A DNA stretch of 64,000 bases from Paenibacillus_AR mesotrionivorans (GCF_046098205.1 NZ_JBJURJ010000015.1:155412-219411); one strand, 5' to 3'. Shown: positions 33,054 to 42,577, counted from the first letter of the stretch. The notes: generated by a model from the letters alone, not told the origin. Program-made: numbers and translations.

Positions 33054-33932
33054 ATGCGGCTATCCAAAAATGACAGACTGTTTGCCAGTGTGAATTCGCT
33101 GCTGTTGGGAATTGTCGGAATGGTCACCTTTTTCCCGTTGTACTATGTGTTTGTTGTCTCGTTTACGGATCCCATGGAGTATACCACTAAGGGGCTGGTG
33201 CTGTTTCCCGAAAAGTGGACTCTGGCCTCTTATCAATATCTTCTCTCCACGGATTCTTTCATCCGGGCTACAGGCAACAGCGCTTTCCTGGCGATTGTAG
33301 GAACCGCGCTTAGCCTGCTGGTAACCTCCGGATTGTCCTATGCGGTCTCCAGAAGAAGACTTCAGGGCAGAAGGATCATGATGCTGGCGATTCTGTTAAC
33401 CACCCTGTTCAATCCTGGCTTGATTCCGCCTTATCTGCTTGTCCGTGATTTGCATCTGATTAACAGCACCTGGTCATTGATACTGCCTGTGTTGTCCAGC
33501 GGATGGTATGTCATTCTGATGAAGGGTTTCTTCGATAATATTCCTGCCAGCCTGGAGGAGTCGGCACGGATTGACGGCTGCAATGATCTGTCCGTTTGGG
33601 TAAGAATCATCCTGCCTCTGTCCCTTCCATCCTTGGCGGCCTTCGGATTATTTTACGCCGTTGCCTATTGGAATACGTTTTTTACGGCCTTGCTGTATAT
33701 CAATCAGTTTGAGAAGCAGCCCCTTCAGGTCCTCCTGCAGAATATGCTCATCGACGCTTCTACAGCGGCGGGCGGTTCAGCTGCCCAAGAGATGATGTCT
33801 GAGCAGAGAATTCCTCCGGAGACGCTGAAAATGGCCGCCGTGGTCATTGCCACGACTCCCATTGTGTTGGTGTATCCGTTCCTGCAGAAGCATTTTGCCA
33901 AAGGAGTTATGGTGGGCTCTGTCAAAGAATAA
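33054..33932 (+). CDS. ABC importer permease, YtcP/MalG-type (module 2)
   Basis: Second permease of module 2, 292 residues from the ATG at 33054, which has GGGGGAACGGG just upstream; a longer in-frame start at 32994 would overlap the previous gene. The first membrane segment is SLLLGIVGMVTFFPLYYVFV. The ATPase-docking loop is EESARIDGCNDLSVWVRIIL, and the tail YPFLQKHFAKGVMVGSVKE matches the other YtcP-type permeases. Together with the SBP at 36431 it should form an oligosaccharide importer using a shared ATPase encoded elsewhere. Confidence 0.92.
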   Translation: MRLSKNDRLFASVNSLLLGIVGMVTFFPLYYVFVVSFTDPMEYTTKGLVLFPEKWTLASYQYLLSTDSFIRATGNSAFLAIVGTALSLLVTSGLSYAVSRRRLQGRRIMMLAILLTTLFNPGLIPPYLLVRDLHLINSTWSLILPVLSSGWYVILMKGFFDNIPASLEESARIDGCNDLSVWVRIILPLSLPSLAAFGLFYAVAYWNTFFTALLYINQFEKQPLQVLLQNMLIDASTAAGGSAAQEMMSEQRIPPETLKMAAVVIATTPIVLVYPFLQKHFAKGVMVGSVKE

Positions 33933-33972
33933 GGGGATGAGAACCTGCTATCCGACGGGGAGGGGTTTATGG

Positions 33973-36267
33973 TTGATCCGACAAAAGGTTTTCCGCAAAA
34001 GCCTGATTATTGTGCTGCTTATAACCAGCATTCCTACGGCATTGGTGGGCTCGGCCACTTATTCCATCGGGAGGAGCCAGATCGAAGCGGAGGTTAAATG
34101 TACACACACCATTCTACTGGAGAAATCCGCGGCTAGAATCGAGGAACAGCTGGCCCGGATTGAGCTTACCGCCACCCAATGGACAATGGACCCTCTATTC
34201 GAATCTGCCCGGATGCTGAATCTGAACCTGAAAAGGGATTATACGGAGATCAACGGTCTATACCAGTCTCTGATGGTCATGCGGAATACCAATCCATTAA
34301 TCGAAAAAATCGAGATCTACATGGCCGAACGTTCGGCTACCATCAATGATTCGGCAGGCATTGTTTATTTGGATGAAAGACAGAACCAGTATCTGAAGTC
34401 TCTGATGGAGGGGAACGGCTCCCTGTTTTGGGTGGATGATTATTCCGGCCAACCGGACAAAAAAGACAATACGATTGCCCTTTTCCATGATCTGCCCGGT
34501 ACCTACGGGAATACCTATGGAGCTTTAATTGTGCATATCAATTCGCGGTCCTTCAAGAAGATGGTGGATGATATGAATGCGGACGGGGACAGTGGAGCCT
34601 CCTTTATTATGCGCCGGGACGGCACCATTGTGACAACCGGCATCTCCGGAATGAAGACGGTGACAGAGAAGTCATTGGCTGAGCGTATAAAAAACAACCG
34701 AGGTTTGGAAGCGCTTCAAATGAAGGATGCGGGACAAACCTATTCGGTTTCGATACGCACCTTTGTGCGGACGAATCTGTATTGGAATTATGTAACGGCT
34801 ACCTCCATGGAGAAGCTTACCAAGCCCATCGACATCATGTCCCGTCTGATTCTTGGCATCAGCGCCTCCGGATTGCTTATGGCTGCGCTTCTTTCGTGGC
34901 TGGCCTCGTACCGGCTGTACCTGCCCATCCGCCGGCTGCTCCGGTTAATCTCCATGAAGGATATGACTGCGGGGGCTGATGAAGCACGTGATGAGATTGG
35001 TGCTATTGAACATCATTGGCGGTATTTGAGCCGGGAAAGCCAGGTGCTGCAGGAGAAATTGGAACGGAATCTCCCTGCATTGAAGGAAGCGTTCCTGCTG
35101 CAGCTGCTGCAGGGCCATTTAGTTCACTTTACGGAAGAGGATATTCTTAGAAGGATGGAGCATTTCGATTGGGATTGTGCGGAGTCCCAATTTTTGCTGG
35201 CGGTGATCCAGATCCGGGGATTCAGCCAGAATATCAGCAGTTTTACAGAAGGGGACGAACCTCTTGCCGCTTTTGCCGCCCTGAATATTGTGGAAGAGAT
35301 GACGGCCCGGTGCCAGGGGCGTATCGGGGTGGTGAATTTCCACGATATGACGGTGGGAATATTGTTTGCTTACCGCTTATCCATCCCTCCGGAAAAAATG
35401 AAAAGTGAGTTTCTGTCTGTTATCAATGAGTGTGTCAATGGGCTGGGAGCGCTGTTGAAGCTGCATGTTACCGCTACGGTCGGCAAACGGACCCAGTCCG
35501 TGAAGGCATTGCATCAAGCCTACCAGTCCGCCAAACAATCGCTGCAGTACCGCGATCTCCATAAGCCCAATCAGATCCTCGACATGGAGGAGCTTCTGCC
35601 GCGTAAGGAAGCGGAGTTCAAGTATCCCTTTGATGTGGAAAAAGAGGCCCTTCAAGCCATACGGATGGGAATGCTTCAGGAAGCCATGGAGCTGACGGAC
35701 CGGTTCTACAAGGAATTGCTCCGGTGCTCCGATAATGAACAGGGTGTGCGGGACGGCATGCAGCAGTTTTTGGGGAGCATCCACCATACCATCTTGGAAT
35801 CCGGATATAACCCCAGAACCTTGGAGAACGGCACAAGCGCCTTCGGGCTGCTGTTCAATACCAAGGATACGGTAAAATTCCCCCTCCTCTTAAAGGAACA
35901 TATCATCCGCCCCCACTGCGAACGGATGATGAAGGACCGGGATATCCATTTGAAGCAGCTGGTGGACGGCGTAATCTCGTTTTTGAATGCCGGCTCCTCC
36001 AAGGATGTTTCCCTGGAGCTGTGCGCGGAGAAAGCGGGGACAACACCGTATACCCTGAGCCGTGCTTTCAAGCAGGTCATCGGCTCCAACTTTATCGATT
36101 ATGTGACGGACTTAAAGCTGGAGCAGGCCAAGAAGCTGCTTCTGGAGTCGGATCTCCGCATTCATGAGATTGCGGACCGGGTAGGGTATCAGCCCTCATA
36201 TTTGATTCGCCAGTTTAAGAAAAGCACGGGATTGACGCCCGGCCAGTACAGGGAGCTGCACACCTAA
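33973..36267 (+). CDS. AraC-family regulator with Cache-type membrane sensor (TTG start, module 2)
   Basis: Membrane-anchored one-component regulator. TM1 is near residues 8-30 (KSLIIVLLITSIPTALVGSA), then an extracellular Cache-like domain of about 250 residues, TM2 (ILGISASGLLMAALLSWLAS), a cytoplasmic linker and a C-terminal AraC double HTH (SLELCAEKAGTTPYTLSRAF; HEIADRVGYQPSYLIRQFKK). I choose the TTG at 33973 because GGGGAGGGG sits seven bases before it; the ATG at 33937 is also in frame but badly spaced from a ribosome site. It lies between permease and SBP genes, so it probably activates both via the repeated 19-bp element. It is paralogous to the 50378 regulator. The ligand is unknown. 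Confidence 0.9.
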   Translation: MIRQKVFRKSLIIVLLITSIPTALVGSATYSIGRSQIEAEVKCTHTILLEKSAARIEEQLARIELTATQWTMDPLFESARMLNLNLKRDYTEINGLYQSLMVMRNTNPLIEKIEIYMAERSATINDSAGIVYLDERQNQYLKSLMEGNGSLFWVDDYSGQPDKKDNTIALFHDLPGTYGNTYGALIVHINSRSFKKMVDDMNADGDSGASFIMRRDGTIVTTGISGMKTVTEKSLAERIKNNRGLEALQMKDAGQTYSVSIRTFVRTNLYWNYVTATSMEKLTKPIDIMSRLILGISASGLLMAALLSWLASYRLYLPIRRLLRLISMKDMTAGADEARDEIGAIEHHWRYLSRESQVLQEKLERNLPALKEAFLLQLLQGHLVHFTEEDILRRMEHFDWDCAESQFLLAVIQIRGFSQNISSFTEGDEPLAAFAALNIVEEMTARCQGRIGVVNFHDMTVGILFAYRLSIPPEKMKSEFLSVINECVNGLGALLKLHVTATVGKRTQSVKALHQAYQSAKQSLQYRDLHKPNQILDMEELLPRKEAEFKYPFDVEKEALQAIRMGMLQEAMELTDRFYKELLRCSDNEQGVRDGMQQFLGSIHHTILESGYNPRTLENGTSAFGLLFNTKDTVKFPLLLKEHIIRPHCERMMKDRDIHLKQLVDGVISFLNAGSSKDVSLELCAEKAGTTPYTLSRAFKQVIGSNFIDYVTDLKLEQAKKLLLESDLRIHEIADRVGYQPSYLIRQFKKSTGLTPGQYRELHT

Positions 36268-36342
36268 GCGTTAATTTCCACCCATAATAATTTTATTGTA
36301 AAGAGCCGTATGCGCATGGTCGGACCGGTGCAAAAGGTTATG

Positions 36343-36361
36343 ATTGCCGGAAATAACCGGC
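36343..36361. promoter_or_regulatory. Operator-like element, copy 2, before the SBP gene
   Basis: ATTGCCGGAAATAACCGGC, with inverted arms GCCGG and CCGGC, lies 70 bases before the SBP ATG. It differs from copy 1 at 32022-32040 at two positions only. Confidence 0.6.
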
Positions 36362-36430
36362 AGGCTTACATTGTGGACGTGGCGGAAGCAGCCACAAACC
36401 ATTACCGGACTTATGGGGGAGGACGAAAGA

Positions 36431-37975
36431 ATGAACGTTCAAAGGAAGCTGTCTGTTATGCTGACAGGAGCCTTGGCGCTGGGAGCTGTGCTTTCAGCCT
36501 GCGGCAGTGACAGCGGATCGCAAAATCCAGCTGCATCCGGCACGTCAGTACAACAAACCGAGCAAGCCAGTAAGGCACCCGGGAAGCCGACGGAAATCAG
36601 TATTATGACCACCTATTACACGCCGGAGCCTCCTGGGGATGACAACGCAGTGCTGAAGGAAATCGAGAAGCGGACGAATACCAAGCTGAAGATCACCTGG
36701 GTTTCTCCGAATAACTATAACGATAAAGCCAACGTTACCTTGGCCTCCGGAGATATTCCCGACATGATGCTCATTCTGGATACCTTCCATCCGCAGGTCC
36801 GGACCATGACGGCCCAAGGCGCCTTCTGGGATTTCACCGCTATCTATAAGGACTATCCCAATTTGGCCAAATATCCGAAGGATACCTGGAACAATCTGAG
36901 ACAGGCGGACGGGAAAAATTACGGTGTTCCCCGGGTCCGTCCGGTGGAGGGAGGACTCTTTCCTTATCTCCGCAAGGATTGGCTGGATAAGCTTGGTTTA
37001 AAGGCTCCGACGAATATGGATGAGTTGTACACGGTCATGAAAGCCTTTACAGAAAAAGACCCGGACGGCAATGGCAAGGCAGACACCATGGGCTTATCCG
37101 GTTATGTGAATATTGACAACATGGGTTATTTGGGATGGGTGCAGGCGGTGTTCAACAAGACCACCGGCGGCTGGAAGCTGGAGAATGGGAAATTATCCAG
37201 TGTGGACTTTACCCCCGAAACCAGGGAAGCCCTGCTGTGGCTGAATAAGGCGTACAAGGAGAAGCTGATTCCCGAGGATTTCTCCGTGATGAAGCATACC
37301 CAAGCGAAGGATCTGGTTATTTCCGGGAAGGCCGGCGCCTTCGCCGATACGGTAGAAGCGGCATGGGAGCCGACAGCTGCGCTGCGTAAAACCATCCCCG
37401 GCGCGGATTACCTTCCGCTTCCCTCCCTGAACGGGTATACCGCCCGGGAAATGGGCTCCTTCGGGATGTATATGATTCCGAAGTCTGTCCCGGAAGCCAA
37501 AATGAAGAAGATCCTGGAGTTTCTGGACTTCGGTTCCTCCGATGAAGGCCATGAGCTAGGCAATTATGGGATTAAAGGCACCTATTTTACCTTGGAGGAT
37601 GGGGTGTACAAAACCACGGAGCAGCAAGCCAAGGAGTCCATCGCCGCATATGGCCAGCTTTTTGCCAAGTACGATAAATACTTCAGGGCTTACCGGTCCG
37701 GAATTCCGAAGGATGTATGGGAGCGCAACAAGAAGATTATCGATGAGCGTGAAAAGGTAAGTGTGCCGGATTATGCCATCGGGCTTTTTTCGGAGACCTC
37801 GTTGAAGGTTGGGCCTGAGCTGAATAAGAAAACCCAGGATATGAAAACAAAGGTGATCATGGGCAAGGAGCCGATTACCGCCTGGGATGATTATGTCAAC
37901 AAGCTGAAGACCGATGCCGATTTCGTAAAAATCTCCAATGAGATTAACGAATCGTACAAGAAACGTTCCTCTTAA
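36431..37975 (+). CDS. Solute-binding lipoprotein (module 2)
   Basis: A 514-residue lipoprotein. The signal is MNVQRKLSVMLTGALALGAV with lipobox LSAC. The start at 36431 is supported by GGGGGAGGA upstream; a longer frame from 36344 runs through the operator element. The mature protein begins with a Ser/Gln-rich linker and contains TEISIMTTYYTPEPPGDDN, LRKDWLDKLGLKAPTNMDEL and DPDGNGKADTMGLSG, the last resembling a calcium-binding loop. It is more divergent from the other SBPs than they are from each other, suggesting a different ligand. It belongs with the permeases at 32087-33932 and the regulator between them. No terminator with a T run follows its stop. Confidence 0.9.
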   Translation: MNVQRKLSVMLTGALALGAVLSACGSDSGSQNPAASGTSVQQTEQASKAPGKPTEISIMTTYYTPEPPGDDNAVLKEIEKRTNTKLKITWVSPNNYNDKANVTLASGDIPDMMLILDTFHPQVRTMTAQGAFWDFTAIYKDYPNLAKYPKDTWNNLRQADGKNYGVPRVRPVEGGLFPYLRKDWLDKLGLKAPTNMDELYTVMKAFTEKDPDGNGKADTMGLSGYVNIDNMGYLGWVQAVFNKTTGGWKLENGKLSSVDFTPETREALLWLNKAYKEKLIPEDFSVMKHTQAKDLVISGKAGAFADTVEAAWEPTAALRKTIPGADYLPLPSLNGYTAREMGSFGMYMIPKSVPEAKMKKILEFLDFGSSDEGHELGNYGIKGTYFTLEDGVYKTTEQQAKESIAAYGQLFAKYDKYFRAYRSGIPKDVWERNKKIIDEREKVSVPDYAIGLFSETSLKVGPELNKKTQDMKTKVIMGKEPITAWDDYVNKLKTDADFVKISNEINESYKKRSS

Positions 37976-38037
37976 ACCACATTCCTTCTTCTGTTTATGT
38001 CATTGCTCCTGCCTGTAGTAAAGGCGTAGATCCACAG

Positions 38038-38303
38038 GAGCATCTAGCTGAAATATACATCGCCGCGTTGGATTCTATGGTAAAGCTGGATGAAGCCCTG
38101 AACCATGAAATAACCAAGACACCCTGAGTTTGGCCGGCATACTGCTTCGGATAGAAGAAGCGGATTTCGTTTCCTCCAAAGAAGTATTATTTGAGGGGTC
38201 CAAATATAAATCGGGGCTTGGTGCCATCGGCGTGAAGAGCATTGTACACTTCAAGGATGAGCAGTGGGGAATTAAGGAATCAAAGATGCCGTGGATAAGT
38301 TAA
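38038..38303 (+). pseudogene. Gene debris of unknown family, frame-shifted
   Basis: Two protein-like stretches lie in different frames. From 38038 a frame reads EHLAEIYIAALDSMVKLDEA and ends at a stop at 38125. From 38130 another frame reads SLAGILLRIEEADFVSSKEV, continues GLGAIGVKSIVHFKDEQWGI and stops at 38301. Neither has a start or ribosome site. Their composition is protein-like and they line up end to end, so I read them as a decayed gene with a frameshift. The family was not recognised. Confidence 0.5.
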
Positions 38304-38309
38304 GAATAC

Positions 38310-38514
38310 TGTTTATGCTATACTGTGGGTAGAATGATAAAGAGGAGCTGTTGGAGCAGCTCCTCAGTGTGCAGCAACCGCTTGAAAGGCGGTCGGCTTC
38401 GGGTGAACTGTCTTAAGAATAGACCGCTACCTTTGGCGAGGGCGGTCTATTTCTTTCAGCAAGGCCAAGATGAACATCAAATTTTGATAGAGCCGCATAC
38501 AGCGGCTTTTTTTT
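38310..38514 (+). ncRNA. Putative structured small RNA, like antitoxin RNA of a holin-like toxin locus
   Basis: An extended -10 promoter (TGC-TATACT, -10 at 38319-38324) is followed by a chain of hairpins: GAGGAGCTG/CAGCTCCTC (38342-38365), ACCGCTT/AGGCGGT (about 38380-38396), AATAGACCGC/GCGGTCTATT (38418-38451), and a terminator AGCCGC/GCGGCT with eight T (38491-38514). No frame is coded on plus. The AATAGACCGC hairpin is, from memory, typical of the region after small holin-like toxin genes in Bacillales. On the minus strand near 38452-38485 a short frame reads MFILALLKE, like the core of such toxins, but the front half is missing. So the RNA may survive a broken type I toxin-antitoxin pair. 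Family link uncertain. Confidence 0.5.
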
Positions 38515-38527
38515 ATTCCCTTCTTGC

Positions 38528-41092
38528 TTACTCCTCCCCCTCCTCCGCGGGGACCCGGACTGTTGTCACCCTGGAAATGATTGCTCCGCGGAAGCATCTC
38601 CCCTGGGCCGCGAACTCGAAGAAGGCCGCCGCCCGGTTGAGAATAACATCGTTGGTGGGGTGGAATTGGACCCGGACGGAGAAAGTAATATTCCTAACGT
38701 CTCCGGGCAGTAAATCCCCAAGAAACACACCGACTCTGGGGTCCATTTGGGGAGTGCCGTTAACCCGCAAGCTGCCAGACACAAATTGAAGGGCATCATC
38801 CAGCCTATCATATAGAATAACGTTCTCCAGCCGGACTGACCGGGAAATATTCCGTAGTGTAATAGTGTAGGAATAGGTGGAGCCGGTAGCAGTGACCGAG
38901 GTACTGGGAATTTTCTCGATACTGACCAGCTGCTCCGTACCTGTCGGAAAAACGGAAACCGTAAGGGGCTGAGTCCGGAATTCTCTGCGCTGCAGGGATT
39001 GATCCGCCAGACGGAAGTTCGCTGTGATGGTGCTGATATTGGTTAAGATGTCTCCGCCGGTGATGATCACATCAAAGCGGACCAGCACACCTTCGAACAC
39101 AGGGATCGGTCCCAAGGGGATGCCTGCTGCGGGAACGGCATCCAGCAGAAGCCTGCGGTTTACTCTCACGGTGCCGGGAATGAAGGAGACACCCTCCGTG
39201 GCCATATTCGTTAAGACAGTCTCCACAGAAGGCGCATTGCCGTTGTTAATGATATATACACTGTAGGTGAGCCGTTGTCCAAGGAACACCTGTCTTCGAA
39301 AAATACGCTGGACCACGACTAAATTCGGTTGGGGCTGGGGGTTGGGGACCGGAATCCGCACATTGGCCGGCGATACGATGGGTGAAGGAACGCCTGGAAT
39401 AAGCGGAATGGTTAACCCAAGAAGCGGCGGGAGCGTAACCCCGGGTATCGGGATCTGGCGGTTCAGCACGGTTCTTCCATTGTTCAGTACCATCGGTCCT
39501 TGAGAGGCGGAGGTAGCAAGGGGGGTTATGCCGGGCTTAAACACAAGCAGCACGGGTACTCCTTGGCCGAAATTGGGCAAAGCGGTATCATTGGCGAATA
39601 CAACCCGTTCACCCAAATTGCAGGTTCTGGGCAAGCTCCCCGGACTGACGGTAATGATATTACCCTGATTGACGATCTGTCCTCCGGGAGGCAGGGAGAT
39701 CACAATTACGTCAAACTGGGCGATGATGGTTTGGCCCGGGTTAATAATTCCCAGCAGCACGTCTTCCCCCAGATCAATGCCCTCGTAGGGGCCGCCATCT
39801 ACTCTTAACGTGTTGGGCAAATAGATGACACCCCGGGGCAGCCGCTCGCTGAGCACAATATCTGCAGGTGCGTTGCCTGTATTGGTGATGGTAATGGTAA
39901 AAGTAATGACATCCCCCAAGTTGGCCTGGGTGAGATTGGCCGTTTTGGTGGCTGTAATTTGAGCTCCCTGAAGTGCGGGGGAAACGGTAGTTGTGGTGCT
40001 TGTAGTTGTTGCCGGCACAGGTGTTGTTGTGCTGGTGGTTGTGGTCGTAGGAACTGCGGTAGTGGTTGTGGTGGGAGGAACGGGAGTAGTAGTTGTACTG
40101 GTAGTGGTAGTAGTTGTAGTGGGTACCTCAGTAGTCGTGGTGGTAGTGGGTACCGGGGTTGTAGTGCTGGTGGTAGTTGTAGTGGTTTCCGGAACAGGAG
40201 TGGTAGTCGTCGTAGTCGTAGTCGTAGTCGTTGTGCTTGTAGTAGTGGTTGTAGTCACATCCGCAGCGAATTCAGGCAAACATCCGGTGAATGGAACATT
40301 ATGGGCCTCCAGTGATCCAGTAACATTGGTAAGGGAATTGGCGACCAAGGTGCCGTCGATATTCCCGAACCCGATGGCCGACCAATCTGCATTCGGCGCG
40401 AGAACCGAGCCTGAAATATTTATATTTTGATTAAAGGCCCTGGAGGCCTGGAAGAAGTTCCAGAGTATGAGGGTAGCATCCGCTCTGGTGGCGGTGATGC
40501 CGTTGCGGAAAATGGCGTAGCTTCCAAAGCCGATATTGTTGCCGCCCACATTAATGAGGATCGTGGACCCTGCAGGTGCAACAATGTTAATGCCGTTGGC
40601 ATTGTCCAGAGTCAAACCTTCGCCGTCCACATTGTTCCCGTTAATGGTGAACACATTCAGATCCGGCGCAACACCCGTCAAAACAATTTGCCCGAAATTG
40701 TTTGCTACTGTCCCGTTGGGGCTTATTGCGGCCAAGTTGATGGCTGTTTCGGTCAAACTGCGCTCAGCTGCTTCAAAATCGATGGGTGTTCCACGGAGCG
40801 GCTGGTCCGGAACACGGTTATTGTTGGTCATGGTGTAAGCGATGATCGTACTGTCCGGGTAAATCACCGTATTCCCGGCGAAGTTTGTGCCTCCGATTAT
40901 ATTTACGTTACCCTGGATAATCAGATCCGGTCTGGTTGTGGATACAGGCAGGGTATCACCCACCCCATAGTTCGCATAGGTTGCTGTTCCGCCTACTGCT
41001 ACGCGACCCTCCGAGTCCACGGATGATTGCGTATGATCATTAAAAATAAATAAATTAAAATCATTTGCAATGCCCAAATTTCCACACGCCAT
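38528..41092 (-). CDS. Choice-of-anchor A / DUF11 repeat surface protein with Thr-Pro linker
   Basis: A large putative surface or spore-coat protein. Residues ~1-280 form a choice-of-anchor A (collagen-binding-A-like) domain starting MACGNLGIANDFNLFIFNDH. A ~100-residue linker of TTT and PVP/VPT repeats follows. Then come three DUF11-type beta modules: QITATKTANLTQANLGDVIT, NLVVVQRIFRRQVFLGQRLT and LVSIEKIPSTSVTATGSTYS mark their starts, each with the NTGNAP/NNGNAP-type turn or equivalent. No signal peptide or LPXTG is present, as is common for exosporium or crust proteins assembled from the mother cell. I start at the internal ATG (41092), five codons after an upstream ATG. Divergent from a glycosyltransferase gene, which may glycosylate the Thr-rich linker (inference). 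Confidence 0.82.
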   Translation of the reverse strand: MACGNLGIANDFNLFIFNDHTQSSVDSEGRVAVGGTATYANYGVGDTLPVSTTRPDLIIQGNVNIIGGTNFAGNTVIYPDSTIIAYTMTNNNRVPDQPLRGTPIDFEAAERSLTETAINLAAISPNGTVANNFGQIVLTGVAPDLNVFTINGNNVDGEGLTLDNANGINIVAPAGSTILINVGGNNIGFGSYAIFRNGITATRADATLILWNFFQASRAFNQNINISGSVLAPNADWSAIGFGNIDGTLVANSLTNVTGSLEAHNVPFTGCLPEFAADVTTTTTTSTTTTTTTTTTTTPVPETTTTTTSTTTPVPTTTTTTEVPTTTTTTTSTTTTPVPPTTTTTAVPTTTTTSTTTPVPATTTSTTTTVSPALQGAQITATKTANLTQANLGDVITFTITITNTGNAPADIVLSERLPRGVIYLPNTLRVDGGPYEGIDLGEDVLLGIINPGQTIIAQFDVIVISLPPGGQIVNQGNIITVSPGSLPRTCNLGERVVFANDTALPNFGQGVPVLLVFKPGITPLATSASQGPMVLNNGRTVLNRQIPIPGVTLPPLLGLTIPLIPGVPSPIVSPANVRIPVPNPQPQPNLVVVQRIFRRQVFLGQRLTYSVYIINNGNAPSVETVLTNMATEGVSFIPGTVRVNRRLLLDAVPAAGIPLGPIPVFEGVLVRFDVIITGGDILTNISTITANFRLADQSLQRREFRTQPLTVSVFPTGTEQLVSIEKIPSTSVTATGSTYSYTITLRNISRSVRLENVILYDRLDDALQFVSGSLRVNGTPQMDPRVGVFLGDLLPGDVRNITFSVRVQFHPTNDVILNRAAAFFEFAAQGRCFRGAIISRVTTVRVPAEEGEE

Positions 41093-41226
41093 TCGGCATC
41101 CTCCCAATCATTCGAAGATCAATGCTACATCATATAGGGTCACATGAGAAAATATGTATTTCAAGGCTCGGCCCCGCATATAAAATAAAGCCTCTGTATG
41201 AGATTACACGTAAGGATGGGGAGCCT

Positions 41227-42525
41227 GTGAAAGTAGCCCTTTTAACCATGTTCAATGGTTTATCCAAGACTTATTCATTGGTGAATGTTGTGGAGGAACA
41301 GGTGGGCATGCTGCTTCGGGCCGGGATGGAAGTGAAGCTCCTGGTCAGCCAGGATTGTCCGCAGGAGGACCGTTACGGGATTTATCGGGATGAGCGCATT
41401 CAATGGGTGAAAGTGGTCAACCGGTTTGAAGGAGAGCAAATCCATTGGCGGGATTATTCCATTGCCGCAGGAGCTGTGCATGACACTTTTTTTGCTGAGG
41501 CGGATACCGTTGCCGGGGACTACATCCGTCATTTAGAGGATGTGGATGTTTGCATCCTGCATGATATTCTATACCAAGGCTGGCACCTGGTGCACAATGT
41601 GGCCATCCGGAAAGCCCAGCCTTATTTGCCGCATGTGAAATTCCTGGCCTTCACCCATTCCCTGCCGGTGAACCGGCCGCTGGAAACACATTGGCCCTTT
41701 TCCGCCAGATTCACCCCTATGCCAAATACTACATTCATCTATCCAACGGAGGCCGGTCTGGAGGCACTGTCCCTCCAATACAATACCGGGACCGAAAACT
41801 GCCGGCATATCAGCAACAGCTTCGATCTGTTGGCGGAAGCAAGCGGGGACGTAAAATTACTGGCGGGGATAATAGATCTGCTTTCGCCGGATATTCTGAT
41901 CATTTATCCCGGACGTCTCTCGTCAGGTAAGCAATTCGAGAAAGCGGCGGCTCTTGCAGGCGCCGTCCACACGGTATCCGGCTGGTCTGTCCGCTTGATC
42001 TGCTGTGACTTCCCGGCGTTGGATACAAACTCCGACCGGTACAAAGCCATCATCCGGGAGAAGGGGCGGGAGCAGGGTTTGCCTGAAGGGGACATCCTAT
42101 TTACCTCCGACTTGGGGTGGAGCGACGGCTTTCCCCATAGGGGAGTGGTGGAGTTATTCCGGCTCAGCAATCTGTTTATTTGCTCATCCTTTTCGGAATC
42201 CTTCGGCTTAATTGTGCTGGAGGCAGCCAGCGGCGGGAATTTTCTCGTTCTGAATCAGGCGGTTCCCGCCTTGGAGGAGCTTGGCAATCGGCTTGGGGCT
42301 TATTTTATGCGCTGGAATGCCCGTAATATGGGGTATGATACGAGGGAGAGCTATTATCCGTCCGAAACGGACTATCTGAAGGAGCATGCCGGGCATATTG
42401 TGGAACGAATGAAGCAGAACCCGGTGCTGCATGCAAAAACTCTGGTGCGCCAGCGCTACAGTCCGGAGTCGATCTGGCGGAACCAGTTGGGGCCTCTTAT
42501 TTGCGGCCTCGCCGATGGATGCTAA
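41227..42525 (+). CDS. GT4-like glycosyltransferase
   Basis: A retaining, GT-B-type glycosyltransferase of about 432 residues. The N-terminal Rossmann-like domain begins VKVALLTMFNGLSKTYSLVN. The C-terminal nucleotide-sugar domain carries ILIIYPGRLSSGKQFEKAA and the E-x7-E motif in SFSESFGLIVLEAASGGNFL. I choose the GTG at 41227, preceded by AAGGATGGGGAG; longer in-frame starts would extend across the divergent promoter. The donor and acceptor are unknown. It lies between two unusual surface-type proteins, so a role in glycosylating them is possible, by analogy with exosporium glycoprotein loci; this is inference. A bidirectional terminator follows. Confidence 0.85.
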   Translation: MKVALLTMFNGLSKTYSLVNVVEEQVGMLLRAGMEVKLLVSQDCPQEDRYGIYRDERIQWVKVVNRFEGEQIHWRDYSIAAGAVHDTFFAEADTVAGDYIRHLEDVDVCILHDILYQGWHLVHNVAIRKAQPYLPHVKFLAFTHSLPVNRPLETHWPFSARFTPMPNTTFIYPTEAGLEALSLQYNTGTENCRHISNSFDLLAEASGDVKLLAGIIDLLSPDILIIYPGRLSSGKQFEKAAALAGAVHTVSGWSVRLICCDFPALDTNSDRYKAIIREKGREQGLPEGDILFTSDLGWSDGFPHRGVVELFRLSNLFICSSFSESFGLIVLEAASGGNFLVLNQAVPALEELGNRLGAYFMRWNARNMGYDTRESYYPSETDYLKEHAGHIVERMKQNPVLHAKTLVRQRYSPESIWRNQLGPLICGLADGC

Positions 42526-42527
42526 TG

Positions 42528-42571
42528 AAAGCGGCAGCCCGGGATTATCCGTCCGGAGCTGCCGCTTTTTT
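42528..42571. terminator. Bidirectional terminator
   Basis: AAAGCGGCAGC (42528-42538) pairs with GCTGCCGCTTT (42558-42568), flanked by T runs downstream and A bases upstream. It serves the glycosyltransferase and the convergent ene-reductase genes. Confidence 0.85.
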
Positions 42572-42577
42572 GCTATT

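Noticed and set aside
39993..40430. Valine-rich plus-strand frame
   Set aside because: It is the complement of the Thr-coding linker of the minus-strand surface protein.
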